Source of the DNA: Paramecium sonneborni | Taxonomy: Eukaryota; Ciliophora; Oligohymenophorea; Peniculida; Parameciidae | Length of the DNA stretch: 64,000 nt | Assembly (NCBI GenBank): GCA_905182985.1 | Contig: CAJJDN010000097.1 | Location: 331,851 to 395,850 of the forward strand | Reading direction: 5' to 3' | In this document: piece after piece, positions 40,094 to 50,649 of the stretch | Numbering within the stretch: position 1 is the stretch's first letter | Layout of the letters: the number at the start of each line of letters is the position of its first letter | Made by a program: the position numbers and the translations under genes | Notes under the pieces: generated by a model | Told to the model about the DNA's origin: nothing | The model's database searches: none | What the model saw: only the letters and a program-made list of their open reading frames with translations

Positions 40094-41076
40094 TCAGCTA
40101 ACTAAATTACTAATATGATTACGCCATCTGAGTGTTCCAAAACCATGTTTTTTATCATTTTTATATTCACCTTCATATAAAGTTCCATCTGCCCAGGTCA
40201 TTTTACCTTTTCCATCCATTTAATCATTTAACCATTCACCTTCATATTTTCTACCATCATGCCATGTATAAGTACTACAATCTCTTAAATTTATAATACC
40301 CAATTCCATTAAATTGATTGTTTTTAAACTAACCTTCATAAAGAGAACCATCAGGAAATTTATAAACACCATATCCTTCACGTTTTCCTAATTTAAATTA
40401 ACCTGTATAACTAGATTAATCAGAGAACAATTCAAATCCTTATCCATGCTATAAATTTTCAAACCAATCTCCTTTATACATAGCTCCATCTCCATGGTAA
40501 TATTCACCATATCCATGATGTTAATCATCACACCATAAACCTACATAATAATCACCATCTGGATAAATCATTCTACCCTTTCCATTAGCCATTCCTCGAG
40601 AAAATTAGCCTTCGTAAATTGATCCATTTTTCATGATTTAAACTCCTTTTAATTTAATAACTGAATTTTACCTTTTCCATTTTTTTGAGAATTCAACCAT
40701 CCTCCTTAATACAAGCTTCCATTACTTAATTCATAAAATCCATAAAAATAAGCTTCTGATTCTTCTACTTCAAAGGGAGCTAATTTATCTAATAATTCCT
40801 AAATTAACATTTATTGAATACTTTGTATTAGGTAGTTTAGAATTCTTAAGATGTTAATTTAGCCTCCTTAACATCTGGTCTATGAATCTCTAATAGTAAT
40901 GAATCATCCATTTATCTGGTTTTGGTCTATGATAAATTCTTCTCCATATCTCCTTAATTCAAAGGTTCACCTGGCAAAGCTCCAACCTCTCGAATTGTCT
41001 CAATTTTACTATTAAATGTCAGTGGAGGTACATCACTTAAAACTGTTATTTATTCAGAACATACACATTATCCCAT
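40094..41076 (-). CDS. MORN-repeat protein with lipidation-type N-terminus, 302 aa
   Basis: Introns 40275-40299, 40646-40671 and 40799-40821 give whole codons. The protein starts MGQCVC, a likely N-myristoylation (Gly2) plus palmitoylation (Cys4/Cys6) site. After a ~110-residue leader come about eight MORN repeats, e.g. [75 protein letters not shown] and [22 protein letters not shown] proteins bind phospholipids and scaffold membrane-cytoskeleton contacts, in protists often at the cortex or basal bodies. It lies 143 bp upstream of the syntaxin gene, on the same strand. Confidence 0.93.
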
Positions 41077-41117
41077 TATTTAATTTATTTTATATGAAGT
41101 ATATAACTATTAATTTT

Positions 41118-43004
41118 TCAAGATTTTCTTATCAAATTGGTGTTTGTTTTTACTTCTTATTCCATAATATGTAAGATTCTCATTTCCAAATTCTAGTTTT
41201 TCTTTATTTATTACTCAAATGCTTATTTTATTTATTGTAACTCATCTGTTTTTACTTAATAATCCTTATCCTTTCTCTAAATTATTTAATCTACATACTA
41301 AATTAAAATAAATACTTAGCTGATTTATTTTCCATTGCAACTCCTGTATTTCCAAAGAGTTATTATTAAAATTATTCATATGATCTAATTACCTTTTATA
41401 ATTATCCATCTCTAATTAATTTTAGCTCACCTACTACTCTAATTATCTAATTTAATACTCATTAACTACCTTGATTTAGATTCATAGTGTAGTAGAATTT
41501 ATTCATAGTCTTTTATTTTATCATTTAAATTAGATATTTAAGTTTCAAATAACTCTTTTTCTGCATTTGATAACATATTATGACTCTCCTCTTAGATTTA
41601 TCTTTATTCTAAACGTTCTCTCATTTCAGAAATCTCTTGCCATAAATTTTGATATCTTGAACTTGCTTATTATAATTCATTTTATTAAGATTGAACTTAT
41701 TATATGTAAGTATTCTAATATTATTAAATAAGTTTATACTTCAGATTAGTCTTTTTAAATTTTTAATATACTTATTTATTCCTTCAATTAAGCTATAGTA
41801 TTATTGAGAGAACTTATAGTTTAGTGATTATTATTTAATTCTTGTTTTATTTATTTTAAATCATTTTCTAATTAATTAATGTAAATAATATATTCTACTT
41901 TTTGAGTCTAATCTTTTAATTATTTTTCAAGACTCTATATCTTTTGATTTAGAAGATCATTCTCTTGTTAGAGAGAATCTTTCTAATTCAAAAAGCTTTA
42001 TGATTTGACTTCCAAGGAAGTTATAGTTTCCTTTAATTATTAAAAAGTTTAATGATCTAACTAGGTATGTTGTAATTATTATCTGAGATTATCATTGCTT
42101 ATTTGTAAAGTAAGTAATTTGATTTCTGCTTGTTCTAATTTATAACTTAATTCTCTTTATGTATAATTGCTTTTGGTATTAGAGGAATTCGGATGATTAT
42201 TAATGTGTAAATTATGGTTGATGTTTGGGTTCATATTCTCTTTAAATTGCTTATTTTATGATAACAACAAATCTTAATATCTTTTATCTGATTCTGATAT
42301 TTAATATTAAAGTTTTTTATTTTCTTCTTGCTAATAATTAATTGTGTGATTCAATTTCGAATTATCATTAACCAAAACAGTGATTTTTTGTTGTAATTGT
42401 TCCATTATTAATTTGAGTTTATCATACTCTGAATTTCTTTGCAATGAATTTAATTAATTTTTAATCTAAAAGTTTTCTTCCACTAATGAATTAGATAATT
42501 ACGCAGAAGATTTGATCACTTAAATGAGTTAATCGAATTAACTCTAAACAACTTTATCAAACTATTTTTTAAGATCTTCTAGTTAGCAAATTGCAAATCT
42601 AAGTTAATCTTTCAAAATTTCAAAACTATTTATTTTGATTCCTTTTGGAACAGTATTAATTTTTTTATCGAAATGAGTTTCTTATGTGTAATTCAAGGTC
42701 GTATTAAAACTAGTAGAATCTAATAATCTATTAGGTTAGGTTTTATTTGGCATTAAAGTGGCAGTAGATCCAGATTTGCCTCTAACTTAATAGAAAGAAC
42801 TTCTTTGACTTTGATTAACAGGTAAATCTTTGATTGGAGATAATTAATCAATAATGCTCCTTGAATATAAGAATTGGAATATTACATTCTCATTTTTTAA
42901 CAACTCATATAGTTAGGATTGAGATGCTATTTTTAAGGTGGTGTAACTGATGATTAACGTACTTAATAGATAGTAGCTGGTTTTTGAGTGAGTTACATAC
43001 TCAT
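41118..43004 (-). CDS. Coiled-coil protein, 611 aa
   Basis: Introns 41291-41315 (25 nt) and 42860-42885 (26 nt) give a whole number of codons. Residues 1-~110 are low-complexity, S/T/P/N/Q-rich (QKPATIYQVRQSSVTPP, LSPIKDLPVNQSQRSS). From ~120 to the end it is coiled coil (LEDLKKQFDKVVQSQFDQLI, EYDKLKLIMEQLQQKITVLV, KLEQAEIKLLTLQISNDNL). It ends MEQEVKTNTNLIRKS. A structural cortical or basal-body protein is plausible but unproven. It ends 41 bp upstream of the MORN gene, same strand. Confidence 0.82.
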
Positions 43005-43068
43005 ATATTGCTGTTATAAAAATTTGAATAATTAAATTTATTTTTGGTTAATGAAAATGAAAACAAGA

Positions 43069-43748
43069 TCAAGCTTGGTTGGCAAGTCTTTGGTTTCTTT
43101 CATGGTTTTCATCTTCAACTTAATTGAATCTAGCTTCAACCATCTCTTCTAATTAAGCAACTAATTAGATTTCGTTTCTTCTGGCTTAGGTGGCATAATT
43201 ATATTCATTGGCAAAGGTAGAGCATAAAGCTTAGGCTTAATCCCAAAGTTATTGGTTTCTTTAGAGTTTTCCTGAAGCGGTTTAGGCAATAGCAGATTGA
43301 GTTCCGATTTATTAGTTCAATGAATCAAGCTTATTTTAAAGTCTTTCGTTTTAAGCTTCAAGTCTAGCAATGGTTTATCCTAATCTATCCTTTTAGTCAT
43401 TGAAAGCAGCAACTGAAACAGCGTTTGATTCAGTGAAATCATTGTAAGCTTCTTAGATGTTGGCTCTCAATGTTTCCAAAAGTTAAGCAACTCTTTCAAG
43501 AGCTGATTCATCAAGCTATCCTTCTTAAGCAGCTAATTAAGCAAAGGCATAGAAGACTGGTGCAAACTTGGCAGTTTCCTTGATGTTGAAGGCAGTTTAG
43601 AGCATACTCTTTGAAACTCTGCTGATTTCAGCGAATGATCCTGATCCACTGTAAATTGTGGCTAAGATATCAGATGCTTCATCAATAGCATGGAGAGCAT
43701 CTTCATAATCTCTTCCTCTTCTCTTGAAATATCCAGCTTCTGTTTCAG
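43069..43748 (-). CDS. Trichocyst matrix protein, truncated copy
   Basis: The C-terminal ~226 codons of the gene at 44461-45555 (same stop, offset 1392), cut by the N at 43749. Contig-overlap duplicate. Confidence 0.9.
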
Positions 43749-43749
43749 N

Positions 43750-44396
43750 CGAATTATCATTAACCAAAACAGTGATTTTTTGTTGTAATTGTTCCATTAT
43801 TAATTTGAGTTTATCATACTCTGAATTTCTTTGCAATGAATTTAATTAATTTTTAATCTAAAAGTTTTCTTCCACTAATGAATTAGATAATTACGCAGAA
43901 GATTTGATCACTTAAATGAGTTAATCGAATTAACTCTAAACAACTTTATCAAACTATTTTTTAAGATCTTCTAGTTAGCAAATTGCAAATCTAAGTTAAT
44001 CTTTCAAAATTTCAAAACTATTTATTTTGATTCCTTTTGGAACAGTATTAATTTTTTTATCGAAATGAGTTTCTTATGTGTAATTCAAGGTCGTATTAAA
44101 ACTAGTAGAATCTAATAATCTATTAGGTTAGGTTTTATTTGGCATTAAAGTGGCAGTAGATCCAGATTTGCCTCTAACTTAATAGAAAGAACTTCTTTGA
44201 CTTTGATTAACAGGTAAATCTTTGATTGGAGATAATTAATCAATAATGCTCCTTGAATATAAGAATTGGAATATTACATTCTCATTTTTTAACAACTCAT
44301 ATAGTTAGGATTGAGATGCTATTTTTAAGGTGGTGTAACTGATGATTAACGTACTTAATAGATAGTAGCTGGTTTTTGAGTGAGTTACATACTCAT
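43750..44396 (-). CDS. Coiled-coil protein, duplicated 5' fragment
   Basis: Start codon at 44396; repeats the N-terminal part of the gene at 41118-43004 up to about LVNDNS, then is cut by the N at 43749. Contig-overlap duplicate. Confidence 0.88.
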
Positions 44397-44460
44397 ATAT
44401 TGCTGTTATAAAAATTTGAATAATTAAATTTATTTTTGGTTAATGAAAATGAAAACAAGA

Positions 44461-45555
44461 TCAAGCTTGGTTGGCAAGTCTTTGGTTTCTTTCATGGTTT
44501 TCATCTTCAACTTAATTGAATCTAGCTTCAACCATCTCTTCTAATTAAGCAACTAATTAGATTTCGTTTCTTCTGGCTTAGGTGGCATAATTATATTCAT
44601 TGGCAAAGGTAGAGCATAAAGCTTAGGCTTAATCCCAAAGTTATTGGTTTCTTTAGAGTTTTCCTGAAGCGGTTTAGGCAATAGCAGATTGAGTTCCGAT
44701 TTATTAGTTCAATGAATCAAGCTTATTTTAAAGTCTTTCGTTTTAAGCTTCAAGTCTAGCAATGGTTTATCCTAATCTATCCTTTTAGTCATTGAAAGCA
44801 GCAACTGAAACAGCGTTTGATTCAGTGAAATCATTGTAAGCTTCTTAGATGTTGGCTCTCAATGTTTCCAAAAGTTAAGCAACTCTTTCAAGAGCTGATT
44901 CATCAAGCTATCCTTCTTAAGCAGCTAATTAAGCAAAGGCATAGAAGACTGGTGCAAACTTGGCAGTTTCCTTGATGTTGAAGGCAGTTTAGAGCATACT
45001 CTTTGAAACTCTGCTGATTTCAGCGAATGATCCTGATCCACTGTAAATTGTGGCTAAGATATCAGATGCTTCATCAATAGCATGGAGAGCATCTTCATAA
45101 TCTCTTCCTCTTCTCTTGAAATATCCAGCTTCTGTTTCAGCAGCACTCAATACTGAATTTAAGTGTTCTTAAGCTGAGAAGTATTATTATTAGTTAACTT
45201 CTTATTAGTTAGTAGCTCTAATCTTTGAGGTTTAAGCAACATTCAAAGCAGCTGTTGAATCTCTCAATACATTGCTAGCATCTGTGACTTCACCTCTTCT
45301 GAAACCATCTTCAGATTCACATTCTGTAACTTAGATGTTGTAAATTTCATCATGGTTAACTTATTCTGTGTTAACTGCATCTCTGAAGTCTCTCAATACG
45401 TTCAATATTGCATCAAGTGGTGATTTATTTTTCAATTTAGCTTCAACTTCAGCCATGACTGCTGTCATTGATCTCTTCTTGGAATAGTCCAAGTTGAATT
45501 TTGTTGTAGCACTTGCAACTGCCAAAATGACTAATAAGCACAAAGCAACTCTCAT
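44461..45555 (-). CDS. Trichocyst matrix protein (TMP family), 364 aa
   Basis: An uninterrupted frame with a clear signal peptide (MRVALCLLVILAVASA), then KKRSMTAVMAEVEAKLKNK and SPLDAILNVLRDFRDAVN. The rest is alpha-helical with many A, Q, E and N (YFKRRGRDYEDALHAIDEA, SGSFAEISRVSKSML), ending VEDENHERNQRLANQA. Codon use is less A+T-rich than in neighbouring genes (more GC-ending codons such as GCC, CTC and AAC), as expected for a very highly expressed gene. Product and role as for 166-1260: a secreted, processed, crystalline trichocyst core protein. Confidence 0.96.
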
Positions 45556-45654
45556 TATAATTATTATTCTTTTTTCATTTCTTTTCCTCTCCTCATATAT
45601 TGTACCAAAATATCAAAAACGGATTTTTTTATCAAAAAACAACTAATTCTTTCT

Positions 45655-45861
45655 TCAAACATTTTTACAAATATTATCTGTCCAACCCTCAAAATTAAAT
45701 TACTCATCCATTCTGTGAGGTTATAAACTATTCTTCTTTGTTTTGTTATTGATTTATTGATAAATTCTCATAGCTCTTTTTTGTACAAAATCAAACAATG
45801 TCTCATCTACTTTAAAATATCTAATTCTTAGTCCCTCTTGAATTTCTTTATCCTCATTCAT
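45655..45861 (-). CDS. Small protein, 68 aa, unknown
   Basis: Single frame MNEDKEIQEGLRIRYFKVDE, then FDFVQKRAMRIYQQINNKTK and MDEQFNFEGWTDNICKNV. Polar, no signal or membrane helix. It lies 99 bp upstream of the TMP start on the same strand. The pattern is protein-like, but 69 stop-free codons can arise by chance in this code. Confidence 0.5.
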
Positions 45862-46137
45862 TCCAAAAATGTCATATCATTTTTAATTCTCCATTTATAA
45901 TATCTAACCTTTTTATATTATACAATTATATTTTGAGGAAGAAAAATAAACCCTAATTACAATCATCCAAAAAATTCAATTGAAAATTGGATGTTATTTA
46001 ATATTGAAATATCAAAAAAATCTATCAATCATGTTTTTAATAAGACTATATACACAAATACAAAACTATTGATATCTTAAACATGTAATCTTTATAGAAT
46101 GTTGTCTAAACATTAAGATTTTCTTTAGGATGCGGCA

Positions 46138-46554
46138 TCAATTCTGTTTTTTAAGTTTCCTAAAAAATTCAAGCTATTCTCAATATATTTAATGTACTTC
46201 ATCTAAATTTTTAGGTTATGCTAACTTTATTGTTAGAGTTTCTAAATAGTAATTACTTTTTTCTTTAAGAATTTTTTATGGAACTTACTCTATTTATTCA
46301 GCTTGAACAGAGACCTCTTCTTTAATTTCTCTAATTTCTTCTTAAACAGACATTTTTAGGCTACTTTCTTAAATTCTTTTTTTTAACTTATTCGTTAATA
46401 CTATTAATTGAGTTTCTTTTTTTTTCACACTTTGAATCATTGATGAAGATAATTTATCATTTAACATTTCTAGTTTTGTAATTAAATCAACTTATAATTT
46501 CTTTTTTTTATGGATGGATTCCTACATTAAAACATTCTAATTTGCTCTTTGCAT
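46138..46554 (-). CDS. Small coiled-coil protein, ~130 aa, 5' end uncertain
   Basis: From an internal ATG: MQRANQNVLMQESIHKKKKL, LITKLEMLNDKLSSSMIQSV, SVQEEIREIKEEVSVQAEQI. It most likely ends through a 24-nt intron carrying a TGA, followed by LEFFRKLKKQN. Upstream exons may reach an ATG at 46734 (introns of 20 and 22 nt possible), but one in-frame TGA near 46610 remains unexplained. Strong heptad pattern; function unknown. Confidence 0.55.
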
Positions 46555-46734
46555 TTATTCTTCAAATTTAAACAAATCTCTTACTTTACAATGGATTCAG
46601 ATATTATTTATTATCTTAACTTCCTTCAGGCAGTTTTCAGTTTTGGAGTCCTAATAAATAAATTTAATATACTTTTAACTTTTGATAACTATTTCTATAA
46701 ATTTTAATCAATACAAAATATTATTTGATATCAT

Positions 46735-47290
46735 TTTCGTCTTGAAAAAGACAAATATTGTAAAATTATTATGAAACTGAGTTTACTATTAAAATAAAAA
46801 TTAAAAATAAATATATAAATATTGAAATCAAAAATTTTATTCTTCAGGTATTTTAGGACAAATTTTTATAAATAAATGTTTTTTTTTTAATGAACAAAAA
46901 GAAGATAGATTACTTGATAAGTCAATCAAATTTTATTTATAATGGTTTTAAGCGAAAAAAAATATATTAAAATACAATAAATAATTCTATAGCTTCTAAG
47001 TGAAAACTCAGTTTTTTATTTTTAGAGATATTTATGCAGTGAAAATAGATAATATTACACATATCAGTATTGATGGATGTTAATAAATTTATAAAATAAT
47101 TGAAATCAGATAAATTATTCTATTACTCTATTAAAAAATATTCAAATTCTATTTAATACATATAATCAACAGCATCGGCTTTTTTTTTGAAGATACAATT
47201 ATTTACTTATCAAATTAATTATAAATGTTATTTTTAATATTATTTATTGATGAAAAATACTGTTTGTTAGACTACTTGACTTGTTGATTG
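46735..47290. other. Intergenic, very A+T-rich, no gene seen
   Basis: Long A/T runs and short frames without protein-like composition on either strand. Confidence 0.45.
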
Positions 47291-47743
47291 TCAAGAATGT
47301 CTATTAAATATTTTTAGATCTGAAGTAAACTTAAAAAAGAGTTTTTATTTTCTCTATTCACTATTAAATTCATAATTTGCCACAACTAACAATAATATTT
47401 GATGACAGCAATAGAATAATTAATAAAAAGTACTTTAAATTAGCTATTGAGATAGTTTTTTGATTATGGATGTATTAATATTTTCCTTCATTGAGAAAAA
47501 CTTTAACACAAAATTATAACAATTAATCTATATTTATTTATTTTTCTTTATTTAATAATTATAATTATTTTATAAAATCAGTTCATATTCTGTGATTTCT
47601 ATCATTTCATTAAGATGAAAATCAAGATAGCTATTTATTTAAGCCTTAAGTTTCGAATTCTTTAAAGGATAGAAATTCGAGAGCAATATTATTCGCAAAT
47701 GTATTTTAAAATAACATGACTTTCTAACAAGGTGAATGAACAT
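47291..47743 (-). CDS. Candidate ORF, 150 aa, unknown
   Basis: Stop-free frame starting MFIHLVRKSCYFKIHLRII, with a later stretch KENINTSIIKKLSQQLIQST and KLFFKFTSDLKIFNRHS. It is possible coding, but frames this long occur by chance when only TGA stops translation in A+T-rich DNA. No family. Confidence 0.25.
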
Positions 47744-48420
47744 ATTTGTTTCTATATAAAATTAAAATAATCCTAATGTGATAGACAGAATTCTGTTATT
47801 TTAAACAGTTTTGAAATATATTGTTCTAATATGATAAACCATCCAAAATCAAAATTACAAATAAATAATGATGTTAAATCGCATACTGCTCTTAAAAAAT
47901 TATAAAACTAAATACCTAATATCTGCGATGGTGGAATTTAGCTAATTTAAAATGTTTTAATAAAAAATTGCTTAACTTCACTTCTTCTACATCAACTTAT
48001 ATTGAAACTTTGTTTTAAGGAACTTTATTTCCTATTAACAAGGGTTTCAAATAACACTCTTTAGAGTAATTTAAAACTCTCAAAAATTCATTTTAATGGC
48101 AATCTAAATATGAATCCCCTTTAGCTTTATTTTACAATGTCTTTTTAATATATGGTTAATGCTTTTTACATCAGGATATAATCTAAAATCAGGTTTATTT
48201 ATGTATGAAAAGCTTGCTTGAGATTTTCTTTTTTTAATACATGAATTATTTTTAATTTAAGTCACACTTAGTTAGCATATAGAATAAGTTAGTCTTCATG
48301 AATAAACATCATTAGGAATAAGGATTAAACGAAAAAATTATAGACATTGATAAATTAGTTTTATATTTAATAGTTCTTATACAATGAACTTAAATAGATA
48401 AAAATATATAATTATTTATA
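47744..48420 (+). other. Possible unresolved gene, plus strand
   Basis: Two long overlapping open frames. One begins MINHPKSKLQINNDVKSHTA near 47831 and ends at 48207. The other runs through FQGTLFPINKGFKQHSLEQF, FLIYGQCFLHQD and NKHHQEQGLNEKIIDIDKLV to TGA at 48385-48387. They may be joined by an intron I could not place. The last ~30 bp are the upstream region of the gene at 48421. Confidence 0.3.
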
Positions 48421-49393
48421 ATGAAACATTAATCATTGAGTAACGATATTAGGAGGGTAAAAAGAATTGAAAAGAATAAAGAAGATTAGTTGAATAAATT
48501 AATAAGCAATATTGGATAAGAAATATAGTAAAAGTAACAATATAAATTATAAAAATAGTATAGATGATCCATATAAATATTTAATCAAAAGAAATTATTC
48601 AATTGAAGATAGAACTAAAATAAAGAGAGAGAATGTTTAATAACGTAGACCATAAGGTAGTATGTCCATAGCTGAAATTTGGACAAAGAAGATGAAAAAA
48701 TAATGTGATAAAATATTAGAGGAAATGAAAAAAAAATAAAATAAATCAATGTAAATTTAATTATTAACATAGACTTGATTTATCAAAATAATAATCAATA
48801 GATAATAGATAAATTGAAGATTCCTTATAATGTATACAATTAATTAAATATCTAAAGCTCCTAAGAATGCTAAATAGATTATTGAACAATTGGGACTAAA
48901 AGCATTAATGGGCAAAACTAAATATAAAAACAAAAATAGATAAGCAGTCTAATCTCCATAACTAAAATCAATTTCATAATCTTAAATTGTGACTTAATCT
49001 CCAGAACCAATCAGAAATAGATTTGCTTCCAATTTTCATATTGAGCCAATCCAATATTCACCTATTAAGCAATATCATCATAACAGTCAAAGTACCAGCA
49101 GTAGTACAAAAAATTTGTATAACGTAATAATATTAGCAATAGAATCAATAGCAATTTTAGAAAGTATAGTATCAATAATGAAATTAAAAGAGAAGTAAAT
49201 AAATGCATTTATGAATGTGATTCATTAATTTAAAACTATAAACATGTCGATAAGTATAAATTATGATAAAATTTAAAGAAAGTTGAATTAACCCTAAAAA
49301 AGCCGTTTAGATATTTTTGTTGAAAAATAGAGAAAAGAAGCATTAGAAGAACTTATATTTATTGAAAGAAATAAGCCTAAATAATTATATTGA
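48421..49393 (+). CDS. Basic, Q/S/N-rich protein, 284 aa, unknown
   Basis: Five introns (48534-48558, 48751-48772, 48832-48857, 49117-49136, 49254-49278; the fourth is only 20 nt) give exactly 285 codons. The N-terminus is a basic coil (NDIRRVKRIEKNKEDQLNKL), the middle is charged (AEIWTKKMKKQCDKILEEMK, IIEQLGLKALMGKTKYKNKN), then a serine-rich tract (NSQSTSSSTKN) and a helical end (RLDIFVEKQRKEALEELIFI). No recognised domain. Confidence 0.7.
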
Positions 49394-49488
49394 TCGTTAT
49401 TTTTATATTTAATTTTCCATTATATTATTTATCATTGATTATAGATTTACAATATTACATCCTTACTAAATTTCAGTGAAATAATAAA

Positions 49489-49854
49489 ATGCTAGTTACC
49501 TCTTATTATAATAAAATATAAGTTGAATTCAAATAAGGTTTTCCCTTTAAATTACGGATCTAGGCTAAAATTTTAAGTTTATTTATTCTAATTTGTAAAA
49601 TGAATTATAATAAAATCTATTTTCAAGAATTGCTTATGTTCAAAGACATAATCTAATAATTTGAGATTTTGGATTTTAAGAGATTTAATTGTGTATTTTG
49701 CAAATAAATTGGTTTTTATTAGTAAAAGAAACAATTGAATTTACCTATTTTGGATGTGTTTGAGAACTAAAATTCATTTTAATAGCAATAATTAATATCG
49801 TTGTTATAATTAAAAGATGATTTTTATCAAAAGAAATTGGATGTTTTTAAATGA
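49489..49854 (+). CDS. Candidate protein, 121 aa, unknown
   Basis: One stop-free frame with fair protein character: YYNKIQVEFKQGFPFKLRI, FQELLMFKDIIQQFEILDF, RFNCVFCKQIGF (one CxxC) and LISLLQLKDDFYQKKLDVF. It starts 95 bp after the previous gene. It could be one exon of a longer gene. No family recognised. Confidence 0.4.
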
Positions 49855-50313
49855 TGAAGAATTGTAAACAAAATTAATTTTTGGTAATATCTTTTTTTTT
49901 AAATTGATTATATTAGGAATAAATTTATAGTTTTCCATATTTGGTATTTGTAGATAGATAGACTTTATATTTTGTTAATTAAAACGAAAAATTGAATTGT
50001 TATAAACAAATTCAAGTAAAATAAAAGTAAGGTTATCAAATTTCACTTGCAATAGTGATTACTTATAAATGGTTGAAAAAAAAGGAAAAAATTATTTGTT
50101 ATTTGTCTAATGAATATTGAGAAAATTAAAATAATAATAAATATACAAATAAATATAATATAAAAAATAAATGCATGAGATAGAATTGTTTTTTTTAATA
50201 TAAGTTTGGAGTAGAATAAAATTTCACACAATTAGGTGAAATAAAAAATATTTTAAAAAAGATTTTCAACTGTAATTTGTATATAAGTAGGAAATTACTA
50301 ATTTACATTTAAT
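49855..50313. other. Intergenic, A+T-rich
   Basis: Nothing gene-like on either strand beyond short frames. Confidence 0.5.
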
Positions 50314-50535
50314 ATGGAAGAACTGAATATGGATCCAGAAGACTAAGCACTTTAAAAAACGTCAATATTTAATTTAGCATTGATTGTACAACAACAGTAA
50401 TGATGGTTTTGAAATAATGTTATAGATTGTAATTGATTAATCTTGATCTTTTAACAGCTAGGATTAGTAAAAAATTAGATAAGTGCTTTTGAATAAAATG
50501 ATCTTAGATAAATTTTATTGAAATACAATTGTTGA
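50314..50535 (+). CDS. Very small helical protein, 55 aa
   Basis: Introns 50397-50425 (29 nt) and 50483-50507 (25 nt) give exactly 56 codons: acidic start MEELNMDPEDQALQK, then TSIFNLALIVQQQLQLINLD and ARISKKLDKQILLKYNC. The amphipathic helix pattern suggests a small complex subunit; no family assigned. The end is 114 bp from the giant gene's stop (tail-to-tail). Confidence 0.5.
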
Positions 50536-50649
50536 ATATTCATCAATTATAATAAAAAATGGCAAAATAATAATATTTAAATTAATTAATTATTATTTTA
50601 TATATTAAACAATTATTAAAATAATGTGTAATATCTATTTCATTCATCT

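Larger units (their letters stand above)
42358..45140. repeat. Direct duplicate E around the N at 43749
   Basis: 42358-43748 and 43750-45140, constant offset 1392, no indel seen. Confidence 0.93.

Noticed and set aside
45955..45965. Telomere-like CCCTAA
   Set aside because: A single copy and not the Paramecium repeat CCC(C/A)AA in tandem; no chromosome end is seen.
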